Shown here: in pieces, positions 17,296-26,273 of the stretch
Layout: every line of letters starts with the position of its first letter
How positions within the stretch are numbered: position 1 is the first letter of the stretch
Assembly (NCBI GenBank): GCA_043758755.1
Contig: JAYVMW010000028.1
Span: 62,001-126,000, forward strand
DNA: 64,000 bases
From: Solimicrobium sp043758755
Lineage (GTDB): Bacteria > Pseudomonadota > Gammaproteobacteria > Burkholderiales > Burkholderiaceae_D
Reading direction: 5' to 3'
Notes under the pieces: model-generated
Told to the model about the DNA's origin: nothing
What the model saw: the letters and a program-made list of their open reading frames with translations, nothing else
The model's database searches: none
Position numbers and translations under genes: made by a program

Positions 17296-18026
17296 ATTTT
17301 CACGCCGGTATGCAGTGCCGCCACGCCTGCGGTCAGATTGTAATATTTCACGCAGTCCAGACCAGCGTCCTGCATCATGGTTTTCAGGGTTTCCTGATCG
17401 GGATGCATGCGGATCGATTCCGCCAGATAACGGTAGCTCTCAGAATCGTTGGCGATCATTTTCCCCAGCCATGGCAGCACCGAAAACGAATAGGTGTCAT
17501 ACGGCTTTTGCAGCAGGCTGCTCACCTTGGAAAATTCCAGCACCAGCAATTTGCCACCGGGTTTGAGCACGCGGCGCATTTCGGCCAAAGCGGCATCCTT
17601 GTGGGTCATGTTGCGCAGGCCAAAGGCCACCGTGACGCGGTCGAAATAATTATCGGGAAAGGGAATGTGCTCGGCGTCACACAGCATGGTTGGCGTGATG
17701 ATACCTTTGTTGAGCAACCGGTCACGCCCGACGCGCAGCATCGATTCGTTAATATCGGTCAGCCAGACTTCACCGGTCGCTCCAGCCTGTTTGGCAAATT
17801 CTTTGGACAAATCTCCGGTACCGCCGGCAATGTCCAGCACTTTGAATCCGGGACGCACGCCGGCCTGCGCGATCGTGAACATTTTCCAGAGACGATGCAG
17901 CCCGCCGGACATCAGGTCATTCATCACATCGTACTTGGACGCCACGGAGTGAAACACCTCAGCCACTTTGTGGACTTTCTGATTTTCTTCGACGGTGCTG
18001 TAACCGAAATGGGTAGTTTTAGTCAT
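17292..18026 (-). CDS. ubiE: Ubiquinone/menaquinone C-methyltransferase UbiE
   Basis: SAM-dependent methyltransferase adding the C-methyl group to the benzoquinone ring in ubiquinone synthesis. The 244-residue product shows the family start (HFGYSTVEENQKV), the SAM-binding motif I VLDIAGGTGD near residues 63-72, the D-x-N-E motif after the second strand, and the family signature FGLRN.TH. C-terminal NLTAGVAALHTG closes the protein as usual. It lies 18 bp after the DUF971 gene and overlaps ubiJ by 4 bp, inside a six-gene minus-strand operon. Confidence 0.97.
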   Translation of the reverse strand: MTKTTHFGYSTVEENQKVHKVAEVFHSVASKYDVMNDLMSGGLHRLWKMFTIAQAGVRPGFKVLDIAGGTGDLSKEFAKQAGATGEVWLTDINESMLRVGRDRLLNKGIITPTMLCDAEHIPFPDNYFDRVTVAFGLRNMTHKDAALAEMRRVLKPGGKLLVLEFSKVSSLLQKPYDTYSFSVLPWLGKMIANDSESYRYLAESIRMHPDQETLKTMMQDAGLDCVKYYNLTAGVAALHTGVKI

Positions 18027-18044
18027 GTTAGTGTTTTTAAAAAT

Positions 18045-18452
18045 TTATTTTGAAGAACAACTTTTCCCTGCTCCAGGCAGCGCCATCGGGGCGTCTCTGC
18101 CTGTTTCATCGGCAAACCCGGCCTGCTGCAGTTTCTCCAGATAAGAGCGCCACAGACTGTCCTGATTTTCACCGAGCCAGTGCAGATAATCCCAACTGAA
18201 AATGCCGGTGTTGTGACCATCGGTAAAGTGCGGCTGCACTGCATAATTGCCAACCGGCTGCACAGCCGTGACCGATACCAAACGCTTACCGGTCTGCAGC
18301 ACTTCCTGACCTTCACCATGGCCGCGTACTTCGGCTGACGGTGAGTACACCCGCAACACTTCAAACGGCAGGCTGAAACTGACCTGGTCGAAATCAATTT
18401 CGAGCAGTCTGGATTGCATGCGGACATTGATGGCTGTGGGTGTCATGTTCAT
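18045..18452 (-). CDS. DUF971 protein (GBBH-like N-terminal domain)
   Basis: A 135-residue protein with the gamma-butyrobetaine-hydroxylase-like N-terminal fold (DUF971), a small beta domain of unsettled function that is sometimes linked to Fe-S cluster handling. The conserved pattern LPFEVLRVYSPSAEV, then VQPVGNYAVQPHFTDGHNTGIFSWDYL is visible. The C-terminal tail is short and Gly/Ser-rich with one Cys. The gene overlaps the HIT gene by 4 bp and precedes ubiE by 18 bp. This DUF971-ubiE neighbourhood is common in betaproteobacteria. Confidence 0.88.
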   Translation of the reverse strand: MNMTPTAINVRMQSRLLEIDFDQVSFSLPFEVLRVYSPSAEVRGHGEGQEVLQTGKRLVSVTAVQPVGNYAVQPHFTDGHNTGIFSWDYLHWLGENQDSLWRSYLEKLQQAGFADETGRDAPMALPGAGKSCSSK

Positions 18453-18871
18453 TTCCGTCTGCTCAGTTGATGCTGTATCGCGGTTTTTAATTTTTCGACC
18501 AGCGCCTGCCTGTCTTGCAGGGCCGCATTCGTGCTGCGTTCCACCTGCCCCCAGATCGGATTGGGAAAATGCATGTCATCGACGTAGCGCGGTATGACAT
18601 GCCAGTGCAGATGCGGCACCACATTGCCGAGGCTGGCAACGTTGATTTTGTCCGGGCCCATCACGCTGCGAATTGCCGATTCGACCTGCCACACCACACT
18701 CATCAACGAGGCGCGCTGGGTCGAATTCAGATCCGTCATTTCTTTGATGTGCTGATTCCAGATAACACGGCAAAAGCCGGGATAGTGCGCATCATTGACC
18801 AGCACCACACGCCATTCCGCTGCCTGCACAATCACCTCGCCACTCTGTTGGCACAATTCACAGTTCATCAC
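18449..18871 (-). CDS. HIT (histidine triad) family hydrolase
   Basis: Predicted nucleotide phosphoramidase or diadenosine polyphosphate hydrolase of the HIT superfamily. The histidine triad is HLHWHVIPR with His87, His89 and His91. A CELC pair at residues 4-7 may bind zinc with a downstream His, as in many HIT branches. The 140-residue length is normal. The gene overlaps neighbours by 4 bp on both sides, so it is part of the oxidoreductase-to-ubiB operon. The physiological substrate is unknown. Confidence 0.9.
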   Translation of the reverse strand: MMNCELCQQSGEVIVQAAEWRVVLVNDAHYPGFCRVIWNQHIKEMTDLNSTQRASLMSVVWQVESAIRSVMGPDKINVASLGNVVPHLHWHVIPRYVDDMHFPNPIWGQVERSTNAALQDRQALVEKLKTAIQHQLSRRK

Positions 18872-21800
18872 ACCAGCACCCTTTCAATACCGCCGTTATT
18901 GGCGTTGGCAACATACTCGGGCAACCAGTTTTCGCCCAATATATGTTTGGCCATTTCCACCACGATGTAATCGGCAGTGGTGCCGCTGTCGTCATTGAAA
19001 CGGATCAGTCCCTGCAGGCAGGCCGGGCAGGACGTCAGAATTTTGACATCGCCGGCAAAGCCGTCGGCACGCAACCTGTCGGCGCCCTTGACCATCTCTT
19101 CTTCTTTCCTGAAGCGGATCTGGGTCGATATTTCGGGGCGCGACACGGCAAGTGTGCCGGCCTCGCCGCAGCAGCGTTCATTTTTTTCGACCTTTTGGTT
19201 CGGGATAAGTGCGTTGACTGTTTTTAGCGGATCCTGCAGTTTCATCGGCGTATGGCACGGGTCGTGATACATGTAACGGGTACCGGTCACGCCTTCCATC
19301 TTGATGTTTTTTTCGAGCAGATATTCATGAATGTCGACCATGCGACAGCCCGGAAATATCTTGTCGAATTCGTAGCCGGCCAGCTGGTCGTAACAGGTGC
19401 CGCACGACACCACCACGGTTTTGATATCCAGATAATTGAGCGTGTTGGCTACGCGATGAAACAGCACGCGGTTATCGGTGATGATTTTTTCGCCTTTGGC
19501 AAAGTCACCGGTACTGCGCTGCGGATAACCGCAACACAGGTAACCCGGAGGCAGAACGGTCTGCACGCCAACATGCCACAGCATGGCCTGAGTCGCCAGA
19601 CCAACCTGTGAAAACAGTCGTTCCGATCCGCAGCCCGGGAAATAAAATACCGCTTCGGTATCGGCACTGGTGTTTTGCGGGTGACGGATGATCGGCACGA
19701 ACTTGTCATCCTCAATGTCGAGCAGCGCGCGGGCGGTTTTCTTGGGCAGATTACCCGGCATTTTTTTATTGATGAAGTGAATCACCTGTTCCTTGACCGG
19801 CGCTTTTCCAACGCTGGATTTGGGCGCTGCGGTCTGACGGCGCGCCACGGCTTTCAACAGGGTATTACCCCAGCGCTGCAGGGTTACGCCCACACCGAAA
19901 ATGGCCAGACGGGCGGCCTTGATGGTGGCCGGATCTTTGGCATTGAGGAAAAACATCGACGCGGCGGTGCCGGGATTAAAGCTCTTCTTGTCCATCTTGC
20001 GCAACAAATTACGCATATTCATCGACACATCGCCAAAATCGATATCGACCGGGCAGGGTGTGAGGCACTTGTGACAGACCGTGCAGTGATCTGCCACATC
20101 CTCAAATTCTTCCCAGTGTTTGATCGAGATGCCACGCCGGGTTTGTTCTTCGTACAGGAACGCTTCCACCAGCAGCGAGGTGGCCAGAATTTTATTGCGC
20201 GGCGAATACAGCAGATTGGCACGCGGAATATGCGTGGCACAGACCGGCTTGCATTTACCGCAGCGCAGACAGTCTTTGACGCTGTTGGCAATGGCGCCGA
20301 TATCGCTTTGCTGCATGATCAGCGATTCATGGCCCATCAAGCCGAACGAAGGCGTATACGCATTCTTCAGATTGGCGTCACAACCGGGCAGATTGAGCAG
20401 CTTGCCCTTGTTGAAGCGCCCTTCCGGATCGATCCGCAATTTGTAATCGCGAAAGCTCTGGATCTCATGTTCCTGCAGATAGTCGAGTTTGGTGATGCCG
20501 ATGCCGTGCTCGCCCGAGATCACGCCATTCAGGCGGCGCGCCAGCACCATGATGCGGTCTACCGCATGATGCGCCACCTGCAGCATGTCGTAATCATCGG
20601 AATTGACCGGAATATTAGTGTGCACATTGCCGTCACCGGCATGCATGTGCAACGCGACAAACACGCGGCTGCGCAATACTTTTTTATGCTTGGCAACGCA
20701 CTCGTCGAGTATCAGTCTGAAGGCCGATCCGGTAAAAATATGGCGCAACTGGGCGCGCAATTCCTGCTTCCATGAAATGCGGATAGTGCGGTCCTGCACC
20801 ACATCAAACCAGCTGGCCTGCGGTTGTGACTGCAGCCGCGCGGTCAGTTGCGGCATCAGGCTTTCATAGCCCAGGGCAGTCAGCAGTTCCAGTCCGTCCT
20901 GAAGCGGACTGTCGAGTTGCTGCAGCACGGTTTGCCAGCGCAGCTTGACCGCTTCGAGCAGAGTTTGCGCCTGCGCTACCCGGTCCTCAAATATTTCTGC
21001 AGCCGGGATATCCTCTCCGTCGGCTTCTTCATTTTTACCTAGGGGCAGATTGCCGCTGGCGAAATAGCCCAAGAGCGACTCGACCAGCGCCAGTTTGTTT
21101 TGCAGGGAAAGTTCAATATTGATGCGCTCAATCCCGTCGGTGTACTCACCCATGCGGTCCAGCGGAATCACCACGTCTTCATTGATCTTGAAGGCGTTGG
21201 TATGTTTGGAAATCGCCGCGGTTTTGGCGCGGTCCAGCCAGAATTTTTTGCGCGCTTCCGGCGACACCGCAATAAAGCCTTCGCCGACCCGGGTGTTGGC
21301 GATCCGGATTACTTCCGAGGCGGCCAGTGCCACCGCGGTTTCATCATCACCGACGATGTCGCCGAACAGCGCCATCTTGGGCAGCACACCGCGTTTGGAT
21401 TTGGTGGTGTAGCCCACTGCGCGCAGATAGCGTTCATCCAGATGTTCCAGACCTGCCAGAATCGCGCCACCGGCACGGGTCTGTGCATCCAGATAATCCT
21501 TGATTTCAACGATGGAGGGAATGGCGTCGCGAGCCTGACCGAAAAACTCCAGACAGACCGTGCGTGCATGTTTGGGCATTTTGTGCAGAATCCAGCGTGC
21601 CGACGTAATCAGGCCATCGCAGCCTTCTTTTTGCACACCTGGCAAACCGGCCAAAAACTTGTCGGTAACGTCTTTACCCAGTCCGGTTTTACGGAAAGTG
21701 CTGCCTGGGATGTCGAGTTGCTCGGTTTTAAACGGGTTTTTTTGTCCCGGATGGGTCCATTCCAGTTTGAATTTGGCCACCGGAGCGTCGTGAATTTTGC

Positions 21801-22833
21801 CCAGATTGTGTTCCAGCCGGGTGACTTCAAGCCAGTCGCCGTTCGGATCCACCATGCGCCACGAAGCCAGATTATCCAGCGCCGTACCCCACAGCACGGC
21901 TTTTTTGCCGCCGGCATTCATCGCCACGTTACCGCCTATGCACGACGCTTCGGCGGAAGTCGGATCTACCGCAAAGACAAACCCGGCTTTTTCAGCCGCA
22001 TCGGAAACCCGTTTGGTCACCACGCCAGCACCGGAATAAATGGTGGCGTAGGGCTTGGACAGTCCTGGCAAAACCGTCATTTCAACGGCACCGAGTGCTT
22101 CCAGTTTTTCAGTATTAATGACGGCCGAACGCGCCGTCAGCGGGATGGCGCCACCGGTGTAACCGGTACCACCGCCGCGCGGGATGATGGTCAGTCCCAG
22201 TTCAATACAGCATTTGACCAGGCCGGCCATTTCATCTTCGGTGTCCGGGGTGAGTACCACAAACGGATATTCAACGCGCCAGTCAGTTGCATCGGTAACG
22301 TGCGATACCCGCGAGAGTCCATCAAACTTGATATTGTCTTTGGCAGTATGACGCGCCAGCAACCGGGTGGCGCGTTTGCGCAAATCCCAGGTGTGGCGGA
22401 ATTCGTCGCCAAATTTCTGCACGGCCAACCGGGCGGCCTGCAACAGCGACTGCACGCTGTCATTGCGCTGTCTGGCTTCGGCATCGTCATGATTGTCAGC
22501 ACGACGCCGGTCAATTTCATAAAGCCGGTGATTGAGTGCATCAATCAGACTTTGGCGGCGTTTGGGATTGTCCAGCAAGTCATCCTGCAGATAGGGATTG
22601 CGCTGCACCACCCAGATATCACCCAGCACTTCATACAGCATGCGCGCCGAGCGACCGGTCTGGCGTGCCGCGCGCAACGTGTCGAGCAGTGCCCAGGCAG
22701 GTTCGCCGAGCAGGCGGATCACGATTTCCCGGTCTGAAAACGAGGTGTAGTTATAGGGTATTTCACGCAACCGCGCCGGTGTGGCATCGGAAGAGGATGG
22801 GTTCAGGGTTTGAATTTGAGCTGGAGCATTCAT
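18868..22833 (-). CDS. FAD/FMN-binding oxidoreductase with Fe-S and CCG domains (DUF3683 type)
   Basis: A 1321-residue multi-domain D-lactate/glycolate dehydrogenase-like enzyme. Order: N-terminal DUF3683 (about 1-185), FAD-binding PCMH domain (190-400, with PRGGGTGYTGG), FAD-linked oxidase C-terminal domain (to about 790, with HAGDGNVHTNIPV and SGEHGIG), then a 4Fe-4S pair (CLRCGKCKPVC and CTVCHKCLTPCP), then two CCG-type domains (YLCCGYPQ and ERCCGEAG). This likely oxidises a 2-hydroxyacid and passes electrons to the quinone pool, which fits its place at the head of the ubi operon. The exact substrate is unknown. The start ATG at 22833 lacks an obvious ribosome site. Confidence 0.92.
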   Translation of the reverse strand: MNAPAQIQTLNPSSSDATPARLREIPYNYTSFSDREIVIRLLGEPAWALLDTLRAARQTGRSARMLYEVLGDIWVVQRNPYLQDDLLDNPKRRQSLIDALNHRLYEIDRRRADNHDDAEARQRNDSVQSLLQAARLAVQKFGDEFRHTWDLRKRATRLLARHTAKDNIKFDGLSRVSHVTDATDWRVEYPFVVLTPDTEDEMAGLVKCCIELGLTIIPRGGGTGYTGGAIPLTARSAVINTEKLEALGAVEMTVLPGLSKPYATIYSGAGVVTKRVSDAAEKAGFVFAVDPTSAEASCIGGNVAMNAGGKKAVLWGTALDNLASWRMVDPNGDWLEVTRLEHNLGKIHDAPVAKFKLEWTHPGQKNPFKTEQLDIPGSTFRKTGLGKDVTDKFLAGLPGVQKEGCDGLITSARWILHKMPKHARTVCLEFFGQARDAIPSIVEIKDYLDAQTRAGGAILAGLEHLDERYLRAVGYTTKSKRGVLPKMALFGDIVGDDETAVALAASEVIRIANTRVGEGFIAVSPEARKKFWLDRAKTAAISKHTNAFKINEDVVIPLDRMGEYTDGIERINIELSLQNKLALVESLLGYFASGNLPLGKNEEADGEDIPAAEIFEDRVAQAQTLLEAVKLRWQTVLQQLDSPLQDGLELLTALGYESLMPQLTARLQSQPQASWFDVVQDRTIRISWKQELRAQLRHIFTGSAFRLILDECVAKHKKVLRSRVFVALHMHAGDGNVHTNIPVNSDDYDMLQVAHHAVDRIMVLARRLNGVISGEHGIGITKLDYLQEHEIQSFRDYKLRIDPEGRFNKGKLLNLPGCDANLKNAYTPSFGLMGHESLIMQQSDIGAIANSVKDCLRCGKCKPVCATHIPRANLLYSPRNKILATSLLVEAFLYEEQTRRGISIKHWEEFEDVADHCTVCHKCLTPCPVDIDFGDVSMNMRNLLRKMDKKSFNPGTAASMFFLNAKDPATIKAARLAIFGVGVTLQRWGNTLLKAVARRQTAAPKSSVGKAPVKEQVIHFINKKMPGNLPKKTARALLDIEDDKFVPIIRHPQNTSADTEAVFYFPGCGSERLFSQVGLATQAMLWHVGVQTVLPPGYLCCGYPQRSTGDFAKGEKIITDNRVLFHRVANTLNYLDIKTVVVSCGTCYDQLAGYEFDKIFPGCRMVDIHEYLLEKNIKMEGVTGTRYMYHDPCHTPMKLQDPLKTVNALIPNQKVEKNERCCGEAGTLAVSRPEISTQIRFRKEEEMVKGADRLRADGFAGDVKILTSCPACLQGLIRFNDDSGTTADYIVVEMAKHILGENWLPEYVANANNGGIERVLV

Positions 22834-23039
22834 CAGGGAAGGTTTCGTAGTGCGACTTTATGTGCCGTTAATACAGTCAAAATATTGTTGTCATTCTATC
22901 TTATTGCGTTGCACCAGGCGAAATTCCCTGAGAATTAATGTGCCACGACTGCGTGCGGCAAAAGCCAACATTTTCAAAATAGCTAGTTAATACAGTAACT
23001 TGTACAAAGTTTGACGGGTTCGAGCCGGGTTTTTCAGAT

Positions 23040-23045
23040 TATAAT
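23040..23045 (+). promoter_or_regulatory. Candidate -10 element of ilvA
   Basis: A perfect TATAAT lies about 35 bp before the ilvA start. A TTGACG at 23011-23016 is 23 bp upstream, too far for a normal sigma-70 pair, so only the -10 is convincing. The 247-bp gap between the divergent oxidoreductase gene and ilvA must carry both promoters. Confidence 0.4.
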
Positions 23046-23080
23046 GCCCGATTCTTTGGCCACGGTTCAGCTATTTTGAT

Positions 23081-24622
23081 ATGAGCACAGATTATTTAAA
23101 AAAAATATTAACTTCACGTGTCTACGATGTCGCTCATGAATCGCCACTGGAACTGTCTCCCACACTGAGCAGCCGCTATGGCAACAGCATTTACTTCAAA
23201 CGTGAAGATATGCAGAATGTGTTCAGTTTCAAAATTCGCGGTGCCTACAACCGCATGGCACAACTCTCGGCGGCCCATCTGAAACGTGGCGTCATTTGCG
23301 CTTCAGCCGGTAACCATGCGCAGGGCGTGGCTTTTTCAGCCGCCCGACTGAACTGCCGGGCCATGATCGTGATGCCGAATTCTACGCCGGTGGTCAAAAT
23401 TGACGCGGTTAAACAACACGGCGGCGCGAATGTTGATGTCATATTGCAAGGTGACTCGTATTCCGATGCCTACAGCCACGCATTAATGCTGTGCAAAAAA
23501 CATCAGTTGACCTTTATCCACCCCTTTGATGATCCGGATGTAATAGCCGGTCAGGGCACGATAGGCATGGAAATTCTGCGCCAGCATGCCGACCCGATCC
23601 ATGCAATTTTTGTCCCGATCGGCGGCGGCGGCCTGATCGCCGGGATCGCCGCCTATGTCAAAGCGGTCCGGCCTGAAATTAAAATCATCGGTGTGGAAAC
23701 ATTCGATGCCAACGCCATGGCAAAAAGTCTGGCGGCCGGCAAGCGGGTCGAATTGAAGGATGTCGGCCTGTTTGCCGACGGGACCGCCGTCAGACTGGTT
23801 GGCGAAGAAACCTTCCGCCTGTCCAAAAAATATGTCGATGAAGTCATTCTGGTCAATACCGACGCCATCTGCGCGGCACTCAAAGATGTGTTCCAGGATA
23901 CCCGCAGCATTCTGGAGCCGTCCGGCGCACTGGCCATCGCCGGCGCCAAGGCGTATCTGGAACGCGAAAAAGCCAATAAAAACAACCTGAAAAACCAGCA
24001 CCTGATCACCATTGCGAGCGGCGCCAACATGAATTTTGACCGGCTGCGTTTTGTCGCCGAGCGCGCTGAAATCGGTGAGGCACGCGAAGCAGTATTTGCG
24101 GTCACGATTCCGGAAGAACGCGGCAGCTTCAAGCGCTTTTGTGAACTGGTCGGGCCGCGCAATGTCACCGAATTCAATTACCGCATCAGTGACGCCAACA
24201 TCGCACATATTTTTATCGGTGTGCAGGTGCATGGGCGTGACGAGTCGGCCAAGATTGCCAAAAATTTTATCAAACACGGTTTCGCCACACTGGATCTGTC
24301 GCAGGATGAACTGGCCAAGCTGCACATCCGCCATCTAGTGGGCGGCAAGAGCCTCTTGGCCGAACATGAAATTCTGTACCGCTTCGAATTCCCGGAACGC
24401 CCCGGCGCATTGATGCGCTTTTTGTCGAGCATGGCGCCGAACTGGAATATCAGTCTGTTTCATTACCGCAATCATGGCGCCGACTATGGCCGGATTCTGG
24501 TCGGCTTGCAGGTGCCGAAAAATGAAATGCGCGAATTCAAAAAGTTCCTGGCCAACCTGGGCTACCGGCACTGGGATGAAAGCAGCAATCCAGTTTATAA
24601 GTTATTTTTGGCGCAACCCTGA
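23081..24622 (+). CDS. ilvA: Threonine ammonia-lyase, biosynthetic
   Basis: PLP enzyme converting threonine to 2-oxobutanoate, the first step of isoleucine synthesis. The 513-residue product has the PLP Lys51 in SFKIRGA, the substrate loop SAGNHAQG and the phosphate-binding PIGGGGL. Two ACT-like regulatory domains fill residues about 328-513, the long biosynthetic form that isoleucine inhibits and valine activates. The two C-terminal units each begin with an E..GS/GALMRF pattern. queF follows after 16 bp, so the genes probably share a transcript. Confidence 0.96.
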   Translation: MSTDYLKKILTSRVYDVAHESPLELSPTLSSRYGNSIYFKREDMQNVFSFKIRGAYNRMAQLSAAHLKRGVICASAGNHAQGVAFSAARLNCRAMIVMPNSTPVVKIDAVKQHGGANVDVILQGDSYSDAYSHALMLCKKHQLTFIHPFDDPDVIAGQGTIGMEILRQHADPIHAIFVPIGGGGLIAGIAAYVKAVRPEIKIIGVETFDANAMAKSLAAGKRVELKDVGLFADGTAVRLVGEETFRLSKKYVDEVILVNTDAICAALKDVFQDTRSILEPSGALAIAGAKAYLEREKANKNNLKNQHLITIASGANMNFDRLRFVAERAEIGEAREAVFAVTIPEERGSFKRFCELVGPRNVTEFNYRISDANIAHIFIGVQVHGRDESAKIAKNFIKHGFATLDLSQDELAKLHIRHLVGGKSLLAEHEILYRFEFPERPGALMRFLSSMAPNWNISLFHYRNHGADYGRILVGLQVPKNEMREFKKFLANLGYRHWDESSNPVYKLFLAQP

Positions 24623-24638
24623 TTCACAACCCGGCCCC

Positions 24639-25472
24639 ATGTCCAACACACCAGAACAATCCGCCCTTGGCAAACAGTCGGCTTATATCACTGAATATGA
24701 TGAAAGTCTGCTGTTTCCGATTCCGCGCGCAGCCAAGCGCGCCGAAATCGGCATTGCCGGCGTGCTGCCTTTTTTTGGCCTGGATATCTGGAATGCCTAT
24801 GAAATCTCCTGGCTGAATCTGCGTGGCAAACCCCAGATTGCACTGGCCACCTTTATGGTGCCGGCCGACTCGCCCAATATTATCGAATCGAAGTCGTTCA
24901 AACTGTATCTGAACTCGTTCAATCAAACCCGGCTGGCCCACAGCGCGGCGCTGCATGCGATGCTGACCAAAGATATTTCCGCCGGATTTGGCGCACCGGT
25001 TCAGGTCCGGCTGGTCCTGCCCGAAGCGTTTGCCAATGCCCGGTTTGCAGAACTGGAAGGCATCTCGCTGGACCGGCTCGATATTGAAGTGGACAGCTAC
25101 ACGCCGCAACCGTCGCTGTTAAGCGCTACGACAGATGCCGCACCGGTTGAAGAAACACTGGTATCCAATCTGCTCAAATCCAACTGTCTGGTTACCGGGC
25201 AACCGGACTGGGCCAGTGTGCAGATCCACTATGTCGGTGCGCCCATCGATCAGGAAGGATTATTGAAATACCTGATCGGATTTCGCAACCACAACGAATT
25301 TCATGAACAATGTGTCGAGCGCATTTTCGTCGACATACTGCGTCACTGTCAGCCGCAAAAACTATCGGTGTACGCCAGATATACGCGCCGTGGCGGTCTG
25401 GATATCAATCCATGGCGCAGCAATTTCAGCAGCAAACAATTCCCGTCCAATTTCAGAAACATTCGTCAATAA
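24639..25472 (+). CDS. queF: NADPH-dependent 7-cyano-7-deazaguanine reductase QueF
   Basis: Reduces preQ0 to preQ1 in queuosine tRNA modification. The 277-residue product is the long, two-domain (unimodular T-fold pair) form. The QueF signature ESKSFKLYLNSF is at about 83-94, catalytic Cys183 lies in SNCLVTGQPDW and the proton donor Asp190 follows. The ATG at 24639 is chosen because the product then starts MSNTPEQS and lies 16 bp after ilvA; upstream codons overlap ilvA. The tail RYTRRGGLDINPWRS is typical. Confidence 0.96.
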   Translation: MSNTPEQSALGKQSAYITEYDESLLFPIPRAAKRAEIGIAGVLPFFGLDIWNAYEISWLNLRGKPQIALATFMVPADSPNIIESKSFKLYLNSFNQTRLAHSAALHAMLTKDISAGFGAPVQVRLVLPEAFANARFAELEGISLDRLDIEVDSYTPQPSLLSATTDAAPVEETLVSNLLKSNCLVTGQPDWASVQIHYVGAPIDQEGLLKYLIGFRNHNEFHEQCVERIFVDILRHCQPQKLSVYARYTRRGGLDINPWRSNFSSKQFPSNFRNIRQ

Positions 25473-25489
25473 ACTCCGCTCTCCCATTT

Positions 25490-26107
25490 ATGAAATTATT
25501 CAATTCACGCTTTGTTGCAGCAGTCAGTCTGTGCACCCTTTCCTTTTGTGCGCATGCGCAATCCAGTCCCGACAGCGCCGATACCGCAGCGGCCATTCAG
25601 CAAGACCAGGAACCTGGCTGGTTTAAACGCACATTCGATTCAGCAGCCGACACGGTCGGAAATTTGTATGACAACGGTCGCCTGTCCATGATTTTGTCCG
25701 GTGAAGCCCACCACGGGCGTGGCACTTACACGCCTGAAAAAATTGACTCTTTCACAGAAAAAGTGTGGGGTCTGGGTATGAGCAAGGAACTGCGCGACGA
25801 CAAGGACAATGAACAAAGTATTTCCTTTGTCGTGATGGCGGATTCGCATTACTCTCCACAGTTAACCGCTAGCTACAATTACCAGTGGATGAAGGGACTG
25901 GGCGGCAACTGGGAAGTCGGTGCAGGCTATACCGCGGGCCTGTTCAGTCGCGCAGATATCCTCGGTGGCGCGCCATTTCCCGGAATTCTGCCACTGCTGA
26001 CGATCGGCACGCGCGAAAACAAATTATTGATTTCTTATATTCCACGAATTTCCGGCACCGGTGACGGTGACGTTTTGTACCTGGCACTTCGGATCGCCTT
26101 AAAATAA
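25490..26107 (+). CDS. pagP: Lipid A palmitoyltransferase PagP
   Basis: Outer-membrane beta-barrel acyltransferase that moves palmitate from phospholipid to lipid A, giving resistance to cationic antimicrobial peptides. The 205-residue precursor has a signal peptide with likely cleavage after Ala-His-Ala (residue 23). Family features visible: His74/His75 in the region before the first strand, DSFTEKVWGLG, and the active-site Asp118-Ser119 in MADSH, with strand motifs such as VGAGYTAG and LISYIPR. I chose the ATG at 25490, where a signal peptide starts; it is 17 bp after queF. The pairing with ilvA-queF looks incidental. Confidence 0.88.
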   Translation: MKLFNSRFVAAVSLCTLSFCAHAQSSPDSADTAAAIQQDQEPGWFKRTFDSAADTVGNLYDNGRLSMILSGEAHHGRGTYTPEKIDSFTEKVWGLGMSKELRDDKDNEQSISFVVMADSHYSPQLTASYNYQWMKGLGGNWEVGAGYTAGLFSRADILGGAPFPGILPLLTIGTRENKLLISYIPRISGTGDGDVLYLALRIALK

Positions 26108-26186
26108 CTAAAATGCAAGAAACCCGGCGACTTTTTATGGCTGATATTGAGTCCGGTGTAATATCCAACATTAAATTGAATTGGTA

Positions 26187-26243
26187 TTGCACAATGCATA
26201 AAGAAGTCTATAATTTGCGCCACGCATAATATTAGTGCGTGGC
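26187..26243 (+). promoter_or_regulatory. Candidate ptsN promoter with 5' hairpin
   Basis: A perfect -10 TATAAT sits at 26209-26214 with a weak -35 (TTGCAC, 26187-26192, 16 bp apart). Transcription would begin near 26221, inside an 8-bp perfect inverted repeat GCCACGCA (26219-26226) / TGCGTGGC (26236-26243). The repeat may be an operator or a 5' mRNA stem-loop; there is no U-tract, so it is not a terminator for pagP. Confidence 0.5.
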
Positions 26244-26273
26244 TTAGTTGCTGACTCTCCCCCCACAAGCATC

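Noticed and set aside
19675..20775. 366-codon plus-strand frame opposite the same oxidoreductase
   Set aside because: It is another antisense shadow. Its His/Gln-rich composition comes from the complementary strand.
21100..22737. Long open frame on the plus strand opposite the large oxidoreductase
   Set aside because: It is the antisense shadow of a gene with clear FAD and Fe-S motifs, has no recognisable protein content and no ribosome site.
23011..23045. TTGACG plus TATAAT as a complete ilvA promoter
   Set aside because: The 23-bp spacer is too long for a normal sigma-70 promoter, so only the -10 is kept as a candidate.
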